DNA from: Zygnema circumcarinatum
Lineage: Eukaryota; Streptophyta; Zygnematophyceae; Zygnematales; Zygnemataceae
Reading direction: 5' to 3'
Assembly: GCA_037447605.1 (NCBI GenBank)
Contig: CM074804.1
Location: 605,827 to 669,826 of the forward strand
Length of the DNA: 64,000 bases
The translations under genes and the position numbers were made by a program. Position 1 is the stretch's first letter; each line of letters starts with the position of its first letter. Positions 10,951-23,290 of this stretch are shown here, one piece after another. The notes below the pieces were generated by a model, which was given only the letters and a program-made list of their open reading frames with translations, was not told the DNA's origin and searched no databases.

Positions 10951-11582
10951 TTTGCATAGGCAAGCGACGCCGAACCAAGGGGCCGCTCCCTTCCAATGAA
11001 AAAGCGCCACGTGGCTATGGTCGAATCCAATGATTTTTCAACCACTGTTTGGTCCAATGGTTCGACCTGTGACGTACTCTGAAAAGGTCCCATGGTAACG
11101 GCTACAAAAGTATCTCTGGCACAACTTTTTCTGCTAAAGCATAAGCATCATCATCATACCTTAAAACAATAAAACCGGGCCAAGCTTGAAGAGAAAAACT
11201 TGCGCGAATCAAATAAAGGCGAAAACCTCAGTCCCTCGTCGACATTCCTTTCATCTGATTAAGGCCAATACAAATCTCTCGCACCTTAACGACTAATCTT
11301 GAAACTGAGAAGTCCGATCTATCATCGAAAACTATCTAACATTGATAGTTTCACAATAAACTTGAACAGAGCCGTTTGAACTACTCAAGAATGTCAACTA
11401 GCTATGGTAGGCTACCCCAAATAGCTAATCCTCACTCTGATGAAACCAGACCTGCATCAATCACCTCAGCGCCAATTGCCAACCTAATGTCCAACGTTTT
11501 ACTTATTGGACCATCCTACCTCAAAATTCTGTGGGGCGAATTCCCTGGTGGCTTGAGTGCTAAAAGCTGAACTCCTCTCTTT

Positions 11583-11640
11583 CCCCCCCTCTCTCCTCCC
11601 TCCCTCCCTCCCTCCCTCCCTCCCTCCCTCCCTCCCTCTC
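11583..11640. repeat. (CCCT)n microsatellite
   Basis: A CCCT/CCTC tract of about 55 bp lies in the 3' flank of the mitochondrial uL11 gene. Confidence 0.9.
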
Positions 11641-11693
11641 CTCGCAACCAACAGCGCGCAAAGCAAGCAGCACTTCGCCTCATCTCGTGTTCG

Positions 11694-13788
11694 TCAGCTG
11701 TCCAGACTCCGCTTGACTGTTATCCCCATAGAACGTGCAGTTCCAATGATTGAACGGCAAATGGCCTCCAAGGACATGTAGCCGCAGTCAGGATCGGTCT
11801 GCTTGATCTTTGCTATTTCATAGATGTGTTTTAGGGTTACAACGCCAACATTCTCGTGGCCAGCTGATCCGCTTCCCGACTGCACGCTTGCTGCTTTCTT
11901 CAAAAAGTAGGACACTTGAGGTGACCTGATGTAGAACTTAAAGGTGCGGTCCTGCATAACAATAACATGTGATGAGCTTTGGCTTGATATCAGCAGCAAT
12001 GTAGAAGCCATTCATAACATTAGAACCAGTATCATCATGATCTCAATATCCTTATGGACGGTTTCCCGTAGAAGTCAAGAAAGAAAAAGGACAACAGCAT
12101 GCCTTTATAGGATTAGGAGACTAACAGTCTTACGTACTTACATCAATCTGAAAATCAAATTGTTTAATATTCAGACCCAATGCAAACTGTTCATGAAGCC
12201 TTAAAGAACAGGTCTTAAAATGGTGAATGCAATTGAATCGATCTGGCCTACAACCATCTACCAGGTGCCTTTGCCGCTTAAAATAGACTGCCCTGCATCA
12301 GGCATGGCAGAGAACCGAAGATGGAAGCTTTCTTGATTGTGACCCTACTGCAGTAAAAAACATCATAGCTCAAAAGCCTGCTACCATTAGAGACATCTTC
12401 GGCGTCACAACTACAGGTAATCCGCTGTAGAACTTGGCAACTATAGCTAGAAGGTAACATACCAGAGAAGAGAAGGACGCATGACGCTATGACGCTTTGC
12501 ATTTCAACATCAGAAGGCGCAAATTGTGATTCCAGCTTTGGCACAAGGCAGATTCTTCTAATTTTGCTTTCCAAAGTCTCAAAACTAGGACATTGATGAA
12601 AAGACAAACTAAAGAAATCAGCAAACAGAACGGCGACTTCTCGGTAGATTTGGCGGAAAACATGGAGACCACAGAGCACATGTCCATCTCCAAACAGATT
12701 TATCCTTCAAATAATTCCAGTATGGCAGGACGGAAGGTTTCTGCATCCTCCAAGGACACCGGGCCTTACACGCATCGTGCTTAAAAGCATATTCATCGAA
12801 ATGACTAACCTTGATCAGGCAAGTAACCCATGCTCTGATGTAAGTTACGGGCAGTGCGTATATGGACTGCTGCTTGCAGCAATTAAATGGACAACGATTG
12901 TATGCGAAGCAAATGGAAACCTATCGTTTGACTCATGACTGCTTGTGGAGGTCGGTTTAACGACGGTGCAGGCAGAATGAAACCTGGTCTGATCAGAGTC
13001 AGTATTCCAACCTAGAATAGCATGAGCCTCTGCTGGTAGATGTCCAAACACGGATGAACATTGAGATACTTCCAGAAAGTCACCATTATTACATTCGCTT
13101 CGTGACAGTCAAACTGCTTCTTTGTGTCGAAAACATTTGTTTTATAATTGTTGCTAGCCATGAATTCAGCAATTCTGCGACAACCCATCGGCTGTAGTTT
13201 GTGCTCATTTGACAAACCTAAAAACACTCCTACGCAGAAAGCTGGCACGCCTTACTGCCTCATCCTACATTTCCTCGCTGGGAAAACAATCGTTTAATTT
13301 CCCGAATGGTATACCTTGGCAAGAACCTGACTAATTAGTATCTTCGGCTAATTTTGGATTAAACAAACTAGAACACTCTCTCTCTAAAGAAACATTCCTT
13401 CGAGTCTGCCCAATTTCCTCACCCGGTGGGATGTTCAAGGTCGACATGATTCCTTTCAGTAAGCAGACCCTCCTTCTACTCTCTTTCCAAAAGAAAGCCT
13501 CCCGACTGAACAAATCTTATGCTTAACAAAGCTAAACTGTTCATAGGAGCAAGCAACCCTTCAGCTCCAAGCAACTCGCTTGAAAGAACTAACCTTAAAG
13601 GCTGTGAGTTTGACAGGAATCGGCACGTCTGGTCGGATATGCTGGGTGCGGGCATTGAAATCCTTGCAAAAAGCCATGAGATTGAGGCCATGCTGGCCAA
13701 GAGCAGGCCCTACAGGAGGCGCAGGTTTTGCTTGCCCCGCGTTAATCACAAGGCGGATAATAGTCGCTACTGGCTTTGCTTGCGCCAT
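11694..13788 (-). CDS. Mitochondrial ribosomal protein uL11m (L11)
   Basis: Two exons, 13788-13594 and 11951-11694, join in phase 0 to 150 aa, close to the usual length of plant mitochondrial L11. The N-terminal exon has the L11 signature around [20 protein letters not shown] and [14 protein letters not shown], and the junction reads LTAFK|DRTFKF. The C-terminal exon carries the RNA-binding domain, with [14 protein letters not shown] and [20 protein letters not shown], then [14 protein letters not shown]. The protein helps form the GTPase-associated centre of the large subunit. The [10 protein letters not shown] type of C-terminus and lack of a long transit peptide fit the mitochondrial form better than the plastid one. 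The 1.6-kb intron shows no other recognised gene. The start codon lies 245 bp from the oppositely oriented RMI2 start, so the two probably share a promoter. Confidence 0.9.
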
Positions 13789-14032
13789 TCCACCATCCTC
13801 AAATTCAGAAGCCCACTAACTCTTCAGACTCAAAGGGCTACCTGCAGTGGACAATTGCGTCAGTTTCGTGGCGGCACGGACCTGTAAAGCTTTCCGGCCG
13901 CTGCCGGCGTGAATATTTTCGGAGCTGCACTACAACATTGGAGAATTTTAAAGCAAAAGGAGTGCGCTCAGGAAGCAAGGCAGTGATTCAGTTGGGTCAA
14001 ATGTACTTTGTGGTTGAGAAGGAGAAGACGCC
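13789..14032. promoter_or_regulatory. Probable bidirectional promoter of uL11m and RMI2
   Basis: This is the only sequence between two divergent start codons, 13788 (-) and 14033 (+), and must hold both 5' UTRs. No specific factor-binding motif was identified with confidence. Confidence 0.5.
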
Positions 14033-15780
14033 ATGGCAGCCATGGATTGGGAGCTGCACGCTCCGAAGCTTTTCATATCAGAAGTGTGCAACAGTTCTAT
14101 CAGAAGTCGCAAGAACCTTCCTGCAGTACGCTGTCTTGGAGGGCTCTTATTCCAGAGGGCATGGCTGCAGGTGCTGGCAGGACCTTTGCTAAGAATTGGA
14201 AGAGAAGGCTTTGCATTCAGAATATAGCTGTATAGTTAGCGTTACCAGTGCTCGATGGAAAATGCAGGAATGTGAGAGCAGTGCGACTCTCTGGTTCAGG
14301 TAAGTGTAGAGCCTCCTCCGAGTCGTCTGGAATGGGTACATGGCAGATTATTTTTACTGCTATGCGCAGCTCTGAGGCATAAGCGGAGGAAAGATAAGGC
14401 ATTAACAATCATGAAGCAGGAACTCAGTCTTTACTTTTGTCTTCGAAGTTAACAACCACTGTGCAAAAAAAGCTCATTTTTAGTTTCGAACAAGTTTCGT
14501 GTTTGCCTTCAAACGCGCATGGTGAAGTTTGCAGTGACTGTATAAGCTTGAGAAATTCCTGACATGCAAAAATGGCAGAAAGCTTGCTGATCGCTTTTGA
14601 AAAAGAAAGCAAATAACCTTGGCATAATTCGTTTACCTGAGGAAAGGGTGAAATCTTATCCAATGTTTCCTGTCGCTTCATAAGTTGGAAGTGATAGTGA
14701 TACTGTTGTAAAGGGATGACTCAGTTTTGTCTTTGCTGGAGGAATGTTTCTATCCAAATAATGTTAAAATGCAGGTGCGATTTTCCGCATGCAGGGCATA
14801 GTAGTGCCTGGGCGTGGTGATTCAGAAGATCTCTTCCTGGATGATGGCAGTGGACTGATTCAATTTCTTCTGAATCCGAAGTTCAAACGTCCTGAAACAG
14901 GTACTTGCTTCACACCTGCTCATTTTCTGAGACATTTAGGATTTGGGCCTGCAATATGCATAATGAACATGCATACAAGTTTGGATGGACAAGCGTGGAA
15001 GTTGGTAATCTGCCTTTTGAACATGATTGGTGAAAGGTAGCCTGCATCACTCTCGCATCAGAGTATGTACGTCTAAGCAAATGCATTGCAAGGTAAAAGG
15101 AGCTCAAAGGTCTAGGCCATCCAGGAGGTCTCAATTTACACAAATCCTTGACGATTCCGATGGTCTTGCTGTACTCGTTGTTCACTAGAGTGCCTTATTG
15201 TGACTCCAGCTGCAGTTGTGGTTTCACTGAAGCTTGTGTGTTACTGGTTGACTCAGGAGCATACATACTTGTTATGGGCCCTGTTCTTGTCAAGCCTGAG
15301 CATCCGCCCGTCATCAGGGTAGGCTTCACATTCGCCACAAGTGAAAACCTGTTCAGATGTCCACTTTGCACTGCTCTTTATGATGATATATTGTCTCATG
15401 GTCTGCTCCTCTGGAAGGCGCAAAACCCATCCAGTGGCCTCACCTAGCCACTTGCCGCTCAAGAAACTTCACTCTTTTGTTTTTAGGTCTTCTCTGGTGC
15501 TTTCCCTAATTTTCAGGTGTCTGTAAATTGGTGATCATGGTAAGGGCTTCACTATTGAATACCAAGATCTGAGTTCAAGTCGTCTCTTATCGAGCAGGTT
15601 AACCGCTTGCAGTCGCTCAATGGCTGCTGACTTTTTGCTTTGACTCTGCATTCTTGTCAGCAGGTCCACAAGCTAGTTGACTTATCAGCCAGCCCTTCAC
15701 GCGAGCCTCTGTGGTACTTGGAAGTGCTCGATGCCCATCAACAGTTATATGATTCACAACTTCCACAACCGCTGCTTTGA
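14033..15780 (+). CDS. RMI2: RecQ-mediated genome instability protein 2 (RMI2)
   Basis: Four exons, 14033-14170, 14795-14900, 15257-15318 and 15664-15780, join in phase to a 140-aa OB-fold protein, the usual size for RMI2. Telling segments are LGGLLFQRAWLQ joined to GIVVPGRGDSEDLFLDDGSG, then AYILVMGPVLVKP, then HKLVDLSASPSREPLWYLEV. The last block matches the family pattern KMTDLSxNPxxExxWxLEVxDxH. RMI2 binds RMI1 and with RecQ helicase and topoisomerase III dissolves double Holliday junctions, and it restrains crossover formation. The ATG at 14033 (MAAMDWELHAPK) is the first in the frame that reaches the OB-fold. It is divergent from uL11m. Confidence 0.85.
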
Positions 15781-15818
15781 CAGCATTGAGGCATCATTTG
15801 TTTGTTTTTTGGACTTAA

Positions 15819-15895
15819 AGAAATCACATCTCTCCCTCCCTGCCTCTCTCCATCTAGAGAAATCACATCTCTCCCTCCCTGCCTCTCTCCATCTC
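15819..15895. repeat. Direct repeat, two ~37-bp copies
   Basis: The stretch AAATCACATCTCTCCCTCCC and the following TGCCTCTCTCCATCT occur twice in tandem, in the 3' flank of RMI2. Confidence 0.9.
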
Positions 15896-16516
15896 TTTCA
15901 CACATAAATGCGCGCCCACATATTGCTTTTTGCATGACCAGGCTGAGCTTGAAGGCCTGCTTTCTGCCTTGAATTCAAGATGGCATTCCTTGGCGATCAC
16001 TAAACTCTCTCAATCTCTCTCTCGCTATCGCTCTCATGTTTGTTTACATGAATCAGAAACGTTATCCCATACCCTTGCACGTATCTCAATCGCCCGAAAT
16101 AGTCATTAGGAATGGAACAAGCCAGCAGGACTTCACACCCACAAACTGCAAAAACGACTTTATGCGATAGAGCTGAAAGCTCTTTAAGTCGAAAAAAGAA
16201 AAACAACTTTTTCAAGTTGAACAAGAGCGATAGTTATCGATGTCGAGTTTCCTCGACACTCGAAGCTCCTGGAATGTGTTCCATATTTCCGTTTAACAGC
16301 TATCTGTTGTACGGTCGTTCCGTGAAACTAAATTTGATCGCTAACTGCCGATCTATGCCAGCGATTCGCCAACCCTAAAATGCTGCTCGTCTCCTTCCCG
16401 CAGCGATTCCCTCTGCTTCTGTGAGGGGCCGTGTGGCGCCCTCAGGAGTTTCCCCCCAGGAAGTGAGCTTGGCGAGAGAGAAGCGGTGGGCCGGGAAGGG
16501 GACGCGCTTCTCCGGC

Positions 16517-17509
16517 ATGGCCTTCATTTTGGAGTGGACGGAGCACTTCATTCGGCAGCACATGGAGGATCCGCGGGAGAGATACGACAAATGGGTGGAG
16601 CATGTGCGAGTACGTTTCTGCTCCCATTCTTTAGGGCAAGGAAGCATTTGTAGATAAAGGTAATAAATTTCATTAGCGATGGAGTGCAGTCAGGGGAAGT
16701 TCTGTATGCTCAAGTAGGAGAATGTCACCGTGATGTGCACGGGAATGTCATGGCGTGGACTACCTAGCATGTTATCAGTACCGTACCTTGAAGCCTACTG
16801 TGAGGTAAATGCTCGAGTGTAATGATAGCGATAGCCTTGCTGGTGTTAGGGCTGGCTTCCATCCCTCAGTTCTGTTCTGTTGAATGACGCAATGCAGAAG
16901 TAAATGCAGGAAAACCGCATAGTTATTTATTTTCGAAAGGATTGTTTATCGATGTAGTGTAGATGGAAACTCGGATCAGGACGAAAGCCAGCCCTAATTC
17001 AGCATTTTCCTTAAGTCTGTGTATATCTACGGTTTTCAAATTGTCGTGGAACCAGTTATAAGATTACTCTCGTTAGGTAACGTAAAAAAGCAAGCACGTC
17101 ATTTTATTCCCATGCGCCCTCGGTTATCAAAGCTAAAGCCCTCCGCCTTTGATTGGTATGTATACCGCGAGACAGCAGTTGAAGAAGGCTCATGGATAAC
17201 TCGTTAAGATTATGAAGCAAGAACTGATGTTTACAGTTGACCCTCAGGTGCCTGATACCAGTGTGTTGAGACTCTTAGAATGAGACGATGAGAATGAGAA
17301 TGAGGCAGAGTTGTTTCTCTCACATCTTGCAGACCACAGGAGAGAAGGCGACGAAGCTGAAGGAGACGTGGGCGCAGCCTACCAAGGCCTACGGATATTG
17401 GAACTCAGATAAGAATAATGCCAAGTACCTTCTCGACCTTCGCTTCAGTAGCATGCTTGGTCGGCAGAATCCTTGGGACACTGCGGAACGCAGCCAAAGA
17501 AAGGAATGA
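16517..17509 (+). CDS. Small conserved two-exon protein, possibly a complex I accessory subunit
   Basis: Two exons, 16517-16609 and 17333-17509, join in phase 0 to 89 aa, starting MAFILEWTEHFIRQHMEDP and continuing WAQPTKAYGYWNSDKNNA and SSMLGRQNPWD. It has no signal peptide or membrane segment and is hydrophilic and basic. Its size and the MAF-xEW start and YGYWxSDKN block remind me of a small plant protein reported in mitochondrial complex I (the Arabidopsis At1g67350 type). That link is from memory and is tentative. The ATG at 16517 was chosen because it begins the conserved-looking part. The upstream frame is also open, from 16421. Confidence 0.5.
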
Positions 17510-18909
17510 TTCGAACTTTTCACTTGGCTATTCGGTTCAAAGCCCCTTCACGCAGCCACAGAAGTAACTACCACAATTAGGAAACTGTACTATCCAACCA
17601 ATGAAAGACTGTATTTCTTTAGGTACACGAAACGTGATCAGAATTGAAAATTAGTCTGAAATGATTGACAAGCAATGCTATGTCGATGCTGGTGTAATCC
17701 GTCTCCTCTCCTATATTGCCAGCTTGCATCAGATTTGGATGCCTATCTGCTTGAGGTTGGATGACGCCTTTCGTGGATGAAGAGAAAGGCGTTGGAGTTG
17801 GAGGCTCTGATCCAAATTTGAATCCGCTTAAACTAAGGGATGACTGCCCATCATGTTTGACTTGTGTGAGGAAAAGGTTACTGTTTTACAGAGGTTAAGG
17901 GGTAGATGATCAAATGCTGTTCCGCGCATCAGGGAGCACTTCAGGCCAAGTACGGCCTTGTACAAAAATGCTTGTGGGGGTGACGGAACAAGCGGAATAA
18001 GTACTTACCATCTGTGCTAAGCAAATTTATACAAATCTGCAGGGTATTCCTGTCTTTCACGACACATACACGTCTAGAACCTGTACATGAACAAACACCA
18101 ATGGAAACCAGCCGGTCACACACCTGAGCTATAAAAGCGAAGGAAGGGTTATGAGCGAAACTCTGTTTCTAATGCAAACTTCTTCCGTGAAGTCTGCCTC
18201 GAGCCCTCTACTAACAACACGCCTCTAAATGCAGCCTCAAGAAGGTCGCCAATGTGGGCCACATCTCCCTGAGGGAGTGACGGCTTGCCATGGCCATGGC
18301 CCATCATTGCCCATGAAGGGTGGAAGCGAGGCAAGGAGGCAAACGTAAACGTTTGCATTGTAAGGACGGAGCAGCAACATTGTACCTTCCATACATACCT
18401 TGGGGGGCCTTTGGGCCCTCCCTAGGGCCCTCGCATGTGTGAACAAGCCCTTGCCCCCCTAGCGAGCGGCACACGTGTGAACGCGGAGCCGCTGCATCCG
18501 ACGTGCTCATGCGACAGCCATATCACTCTCCGCCAATCAGCGTCCCTCGCCCTACGTGTAAAGTGCCAGCGTGGCAGCACCGTCGCCATCGTATGGCTGC
18601 CACGTGGCCGCCCCAAGCCTTTGCGGATAGCTGCCTCATTCCCTTTCTTCGGTCCTTTTTCTCGCTCGCCTCTCTCGCACCCCTCTATCGGACCTGTCTG
18701 TCTGCTCTCTCTCTCTCTCTGTCTCTTTCTCTTTCTCTGTCGCAGTCTCTATGTATATGCATTTTCCAGTCCCGCAATGTTGTGAGGCAGCACTTTACTG
18801 ATGTGGTAGCCCCCTGGAGAGGTGCGGGGGCAGGTTCGGCAATTGAGTGCACTCAGCCTGACGGCGGTTTGCCCTAACCTCGCAATTTTTGACAAAATTC
18901 TTGTCTTGG
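17510..18909. other. Intergenic stretch; CT microsatellite
   Basis: No gene was recognised. A (CT)n tract lies at about 18700-18745, just upstream of the CDP-DAG synthase gene. The block at 18230-18620 is more GC-rich than its surroundings and contains CACGTG-type words. Confidence 0.4.
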
Positions 18910-21900
18910 ATGTCCATGAGCATGCCAGCTATCGGCAGCGCCAGTGCTCCCTACTTTCTTGCAACTGCACCCGACAATCCGTTGCAGAAAAGCACTTCAG
19001 GAAATATTAAGTGGTCAGGGAGAAGCAGATTGACTGCTCCGAACCCTAGCACTGAGCAAATGACTTGCCTACAATTTAAATATCGCTGCTTATTGTCAAT
19101 TTCCCCTGTGAATGCACCGGCACAGCCAACGGCAGCAGCTGTTGGATTTAATTTGGAAACAGTGGAATTGACTGTAGTGCCACATTCAGGCAGAAAAGGC
19201 AGAGGATTTGGACAAATTCACCCAGACCGGGTTTCTCGTCAAGTTTGTACTGCAGCAGGGGCAGGTCGAAGGAGGCTCAGCAGAAGCACGTGTGAATTGC
19301 TTTGGGGAAACTTTACTGGAGGCTCTTCAAGTGAATTCGAAAGTCGCAAGAGTTCCAGCACCCGGCCTGTTCTATTGACAGAGGGGAAAGGGGATGGGCT
19401 GCTCTGGGCTTCGAAATGCAGCAACAGCTCTGCCCACGATTGCGAAAGTAGAGACCAGATGGAAGGAAACATTCCCAGAATTGGTTTGCAGCAAATTTTC
19501 GGGCAACTGCAGGACGGTTGCTGCTCACCAGCAGGCCGGGTAGCAATGAATTCACTCTCAGCCAATGGGGTCACCGGAACGCCTAGAATTTGCTCCGTTC
19601 CTGCAGAAGTGGCAGCAGCAGAGGGCCTCCGAGGACATCAAGAATTCACCAGCCGAGTGCCGCCAAGTGAAGCAGCTCAGTCTTCTGCAGCTGCAATTGG
19701 AGATGCTGACGGTATTTCAGGAGAAGGTGTTTGCTTAGATGCGGAGGATAGGCTAGCGCAACCAGGCACTTCCCTTGAGGAGGAGTCTGGCCAGAGAAGT
19801 TTAGGTCAGCTGCGAAATCGGATAGTGTTTGGGACACTTATTGGGTTAGGAGCAGGGTGGGCTATTGTGGCGGGTGGCTGGTGGTTCACATCCATGATGG
19901 CGTTGATCACATTACTCGGAACTTGGGAGTATTTCGGCTTGGTAGAGGGCAAGGCTGTCCTTGCCAATGAAGCTCCTCCGCCGTTATTGGCCGTGCAGGC
20001 CTGCTGTGCGATGTCCTGCGGAATGCCTCTAATGACAATGTAAGGTTTGCTCAATCACGACTTCATTTTTTGTGTATAGATGGTTACGGGCGGTCCAAGT
20101 GGAGGACAATATGTTCAATTAGTGAGGAATGCGGCAGGAGAGTGTAGGGAGGAAGGTTCCCTGGTCAATTGTCAATTTAAATGTGAGTTTTGGTCATGTC
20201 AATTTATGGGAGAAGGCAGCTTTTCGGAAGGAGTTGTCCTTTCACAATTCAGTGGGGAGGTTTTGAGAAGGTCATGCGCTGCAATCGTGAATTGGTATGA
20301 ATATTGAATACAGCGATGATAGAGTTGGTCTCTTGTCAAATGTGAGTCTGGTCATAGCCAAATTGAGAGAAGTTAAACGTAAGGAGTTTCTCTCAATTAT
20401 CCAAAGTCAGGCAGGCGCAATGCCGGGCAGTAAAGGCTCTTCACTTCAACCTCAGGAGGAGGTCAAGCTTGTCAATTACAGCAAAGGAGTCGTAGTGACT
20501 GCCGCTGAAAGAAATGGCAATTGCCAGGAAATGACGGAGTGTCAACAAGGGGGCCGGGGGCGGGACCAAAGGCTGGGAGATATACCATTGCTAGCAACAT
20601 CAGAAGCGGGTTTTCTTGCTAGAAGTGAAAGATTTCAATTGTAAAAATCTTTATAATGGACATTCTTTATGTCTTTCCTAAGCTCTGCTCGATGTGATGT
20701 ACAATTCAGGTACTTTGGAGGGAGGATAGGATGGGCAGTTGCTTCTGCTTTAGTTCTGCTAGTGGCTGTCGTGCTGCTACAGCCCACCAGATTGCGAAGA
20801 AGTCAAGGCACCAGCCTCCTATTTGGCCTTTTTTACTGCGGCTACCTTCCTGCATTCTGGATTAAGGTAAGCCCTCGAAATTCCTTTGGACAAAATTCTT
20901 CACTGTGACTTTGTTGTATCGTTTCCTGCGTAGGAATGCACATCTCTTTTCCTATGGGCAGGGTATAAAAATCGTAGAGGTTATACGCATTTGACAATAC
21001 GAGATGCTCTCAGTCTCTAAAAGCTGACGAGATAGAGCAACAGACAAGGTGCATCCTAGTCTCATTATCGATCGTACACAGTGATTTTCTTCTTTTCACT
21101 GTTCCTATCGGGTCGATCTCTCAGTCTTTTCAAACCTTCTGGTCGTTGGGAGGGGTCCGCAGTTAAGGTGCGGCTTGCCAGCCTCTTTCCCATCTCCAAC
21201 TGTTGCAACTTCTTTTGCTCAAGCGTGGCCAGCCTTTCTTGGAGGGCCTTCGTGCTGGAGTGTGGGAATGGTGGCAACCTTTTTAGCATTCTCCACCATA
21301 ATAGCAGCCGATACTGGAGCATACCTTGGTGGAAAAACGTTCGGTCGCACAAAGCTGATTGGTAGGCTGACGCCTTTGCAAACCCTAAAGTCAAGAAACG
21401 TCAATACTTTCAAGAAACTGATGCTAGTTGGGCTCCTAGTGGTCTTCAGGGGCACACTCAAATTCTCCTTTAGCTGAACAGGAGTGTTCCATGTCTTCAG
21501 TCTTCGTTTTGCAATGCCTTTGTAAACAAAAGCTGGGAGTTTTAATGTGTGAGGGAGAGCTCGAGCAAAGACGCTACTTATTGTGGTTGTAATAATATGT
21601 CAGTAAAGTGACAGTTCTACGTCAATCAAAAACCCTCACAGAGCTATCCTATTTTGTGCACACTGTTCCTTCAGATATAAGTCCCAAGAAAACGCGAGAA
21701 GGGGCAGCAGCAGGCTTGGCCTCAGCTGTGCTTGTTGCTGTCGTTCTCTCGAGGGCCTTCCGCTTCCCATCCTCCATCTTCAGGTCTGCATACATTTACA
21801 CACAATTCAACCTCAATGGCAAGCGTTCTGATGAATGCTTTTCCTTGATTTTTGGTTAAAAGTTTCTTACTGCTGTTTCTTCCTTTCTTTGTTTCTTATT

Positions 21901-22308
21901 GCTGTGTTTATAAGCACTGCAACTGTACGGAACTGATGCTTGACCATGTAGGTGCTCCGAGTTGCTTGGAGAGCTTTGTGATGTTGACTTTTGACAGCTT
22001 GTGAAAGGCTGCAAACGAGAATGAACCCTTGCATGCTTGCAAGTCGGTGAAACCCTAAACATACTAAACATACCCTCTGAATGCTTGAACTGGATGGCAG
22101 TGCTGCGACCATGGCGGTGCTCATCTTCATGGCTTCTTTGTTTGGTGATTTATCGGAATCTATGATGAAGAGAGACGCTGGAGTGAAGGACTCCGGCAGG
22201 TTGATTCCAGGACATGGTGGAATATTGGATAGAGTAGACAGCTATATCTTTACCGGAGCCCTTGTTTATTCGTTTCTCAAGATAGGCTTACCCCTTTTTG
22301 GATTTTAG
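18910..22308 (+). CDS. Plastid-type phosphatidate cytidylyltransferase (CDP-DAG synthase)
   Basis: Five exons, 18910-20039, 20710-20866, 21163-21361, 21675-21783 and 22101-22308, join in phase to about 600 aa. The catalytic half has several membrane segments (for example IVFGTLIGLGAGWAIVAGGW). It also has FGLFYCGYLPAFWIK, FSTIIAADTGAYLGGKTFGR and ISPKKTREG. At the C-terminus is the family signature MKRDAGVKDSGRLIPGHGG followed by ILDRVDS. The enzyme makes CDP-diacylglycerol from phosphatidic acid and CTP. The best match recalled is the plastid CDS4/CDS5 type, which supplies phosphatidylglycerol for thylakoids. The N-terminal ~300 residues are low-complexity, rich in Ser, Gly, Arg and Ala, and much longer than in Arabidopsis. 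They contain a likely transit peptide, and part could be mis-modelled. Confidence 0.88.
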
Positions 22309-22364
22309 GTTTAAAATTTCCAAAGTTTAGCTATTGTGCTTTGCTGTTCCGCGCTTGGCAAAGG

Positions 22365-23290
22365 ACCGAAGAAGAAGGAGAACGGGAAAAGCATGTGCTG
22401 TGAAGGGCCGTCACCTTATCTGTTGAAGGCTTTAAGTGACTCAACAATGAAAGTCTGCTTTCTCTATTCCGCTGACTAATGACTACAACGGTGTGTATGC
22501 AATTTCAAGTTTTTGTTGGCTTCCAGCAAAACGAGGCAATGTGAAACCAGTCTTGCAGTAGCTGGACATGGACAAACCCCGCTTGGGAAACCACGAGATG
22601 TGCCACTTTCAAAGACGAGCCTTCCATCGACAGGAACACAAAACAGACGTGGCGTGACATCACTGGCCGTGTAGTACACGTGACATGCCGGCATTGGCCG
22701 TGATGTACACGTGGCATGTCGTCATTGGAGGGTGCTTGACAAGTAGTTCGCAGTCCAAGCGCGTCCCCTTGAAAGGATGTGTTTTTGTCAGCAAAAACAC
22801 TTTTGTCACCACGTGGCGAGTCCGTACAGGACCCACAGCCACGTGGCGTTTTTTGGAAGGGAGCGGCCCCTGTTCGGCGTCGCCTGGCTCTGCAAACGCT
22901 TGGGCGCGCGAAAAAATTGAACCCGCCCCGAGCGCGCTCGTTTCCGCGCCAAAAGGATATATTTGCCCTGCAAGGCGCTGCTGCTGCTGTTGCTGCTGCT
23001 GCGAGGGAAGCGGGCGAGGGCGAGGGCGAGGGAGGCTGTCTCAAAGCCTGCAAGCACCGAAGGCGCAGAGCAGGAATTATTTTTATCTATTCGTAAACTT
23101 CTTTTGAAGAGCTCCAGAAAGACGTCGCCATGTATGCTCGTTCCCTCGCTTGAGCTTCCAGATTTTTTTTCTTTCTGCCGCTGGTTTGAAATCTCTGTTG
23201 AGGATTCCCTCATTTGCAGAAGGTGAAAAAACTTGCTGATTTCCCTTTCTCTCGCGTTTTTGTTTGCAGGTCTCAAGCAGTAGTAAGTGC
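22365..23290 (+). repeat. Duplicated DMC1 upstream region and leader exon, block A
   Basis: This block is closely similar to 27325-28290, the region immediately upstream of DMC1. Shared parts are GCATGTGCTGTGAAGGGCC-like text, paired ACGTGGC words, GGGCGCGCGAAAAAATTGAA, a (CTG)n run and the leader exon. The same text lies inverted at 10395-10990, and its first part recurs at 24430-24780. Confidence 0.85.

Larger units (their letters stand above)
8960..10990 (-). pseudogene. Inverted degenerate partial DMC1 copy fused to RG/acidic sequence
   Basis: This strand repeats the DMC1 upstream region and first exons in order. A leader exon at 10545-10442 is the same length as DMC1 exon 1 and contains [13 protein letters not shown] fused second/third exon at 10394-10298 contains SQTGGINAGDKSHNF. 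Further counterparts are an exon near 10106-10040 (EGMTEENTEIIAEGL for DMC1 [15 protein letters not shown]) and one near 9752-9713 (CGHILRNEPLNK for [12 protein letters not shown]). The next exon should start with a TTTCCTGCAG acceptor. Here that segment is missing and the text jumps from TTTTGCTTATTTT to AAATCTGGC at about 9494. The ATPase core (Walker A and B) is absent. Intron sequence matches DMC1 too, so this is a DNA duplication. Probably a pseudogene, although the 5' exons remain open. Confidence 0.75.

Noticed and set aside
10438-11010. 190-aa frame with LGAWALGR repeats as a repeat protein
   Set aside because: The repeats come from the 8-bp GCGCCCAA array in a duplicated promoter; only the last ~35 codons match the DMC1 leader exon.
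12278-12679. 133-aa minus-strand frame in the uL11m intron
   Set aside because: The two uL11m exons join in phase without it, and it shows no family resemblance.
20080-20644. Two plus-strand frames of 75 and 115 aa in the first CDP-DAG synthase intron
   Set aside because: No family motif or splice support; the flanking exons join in phase without them.
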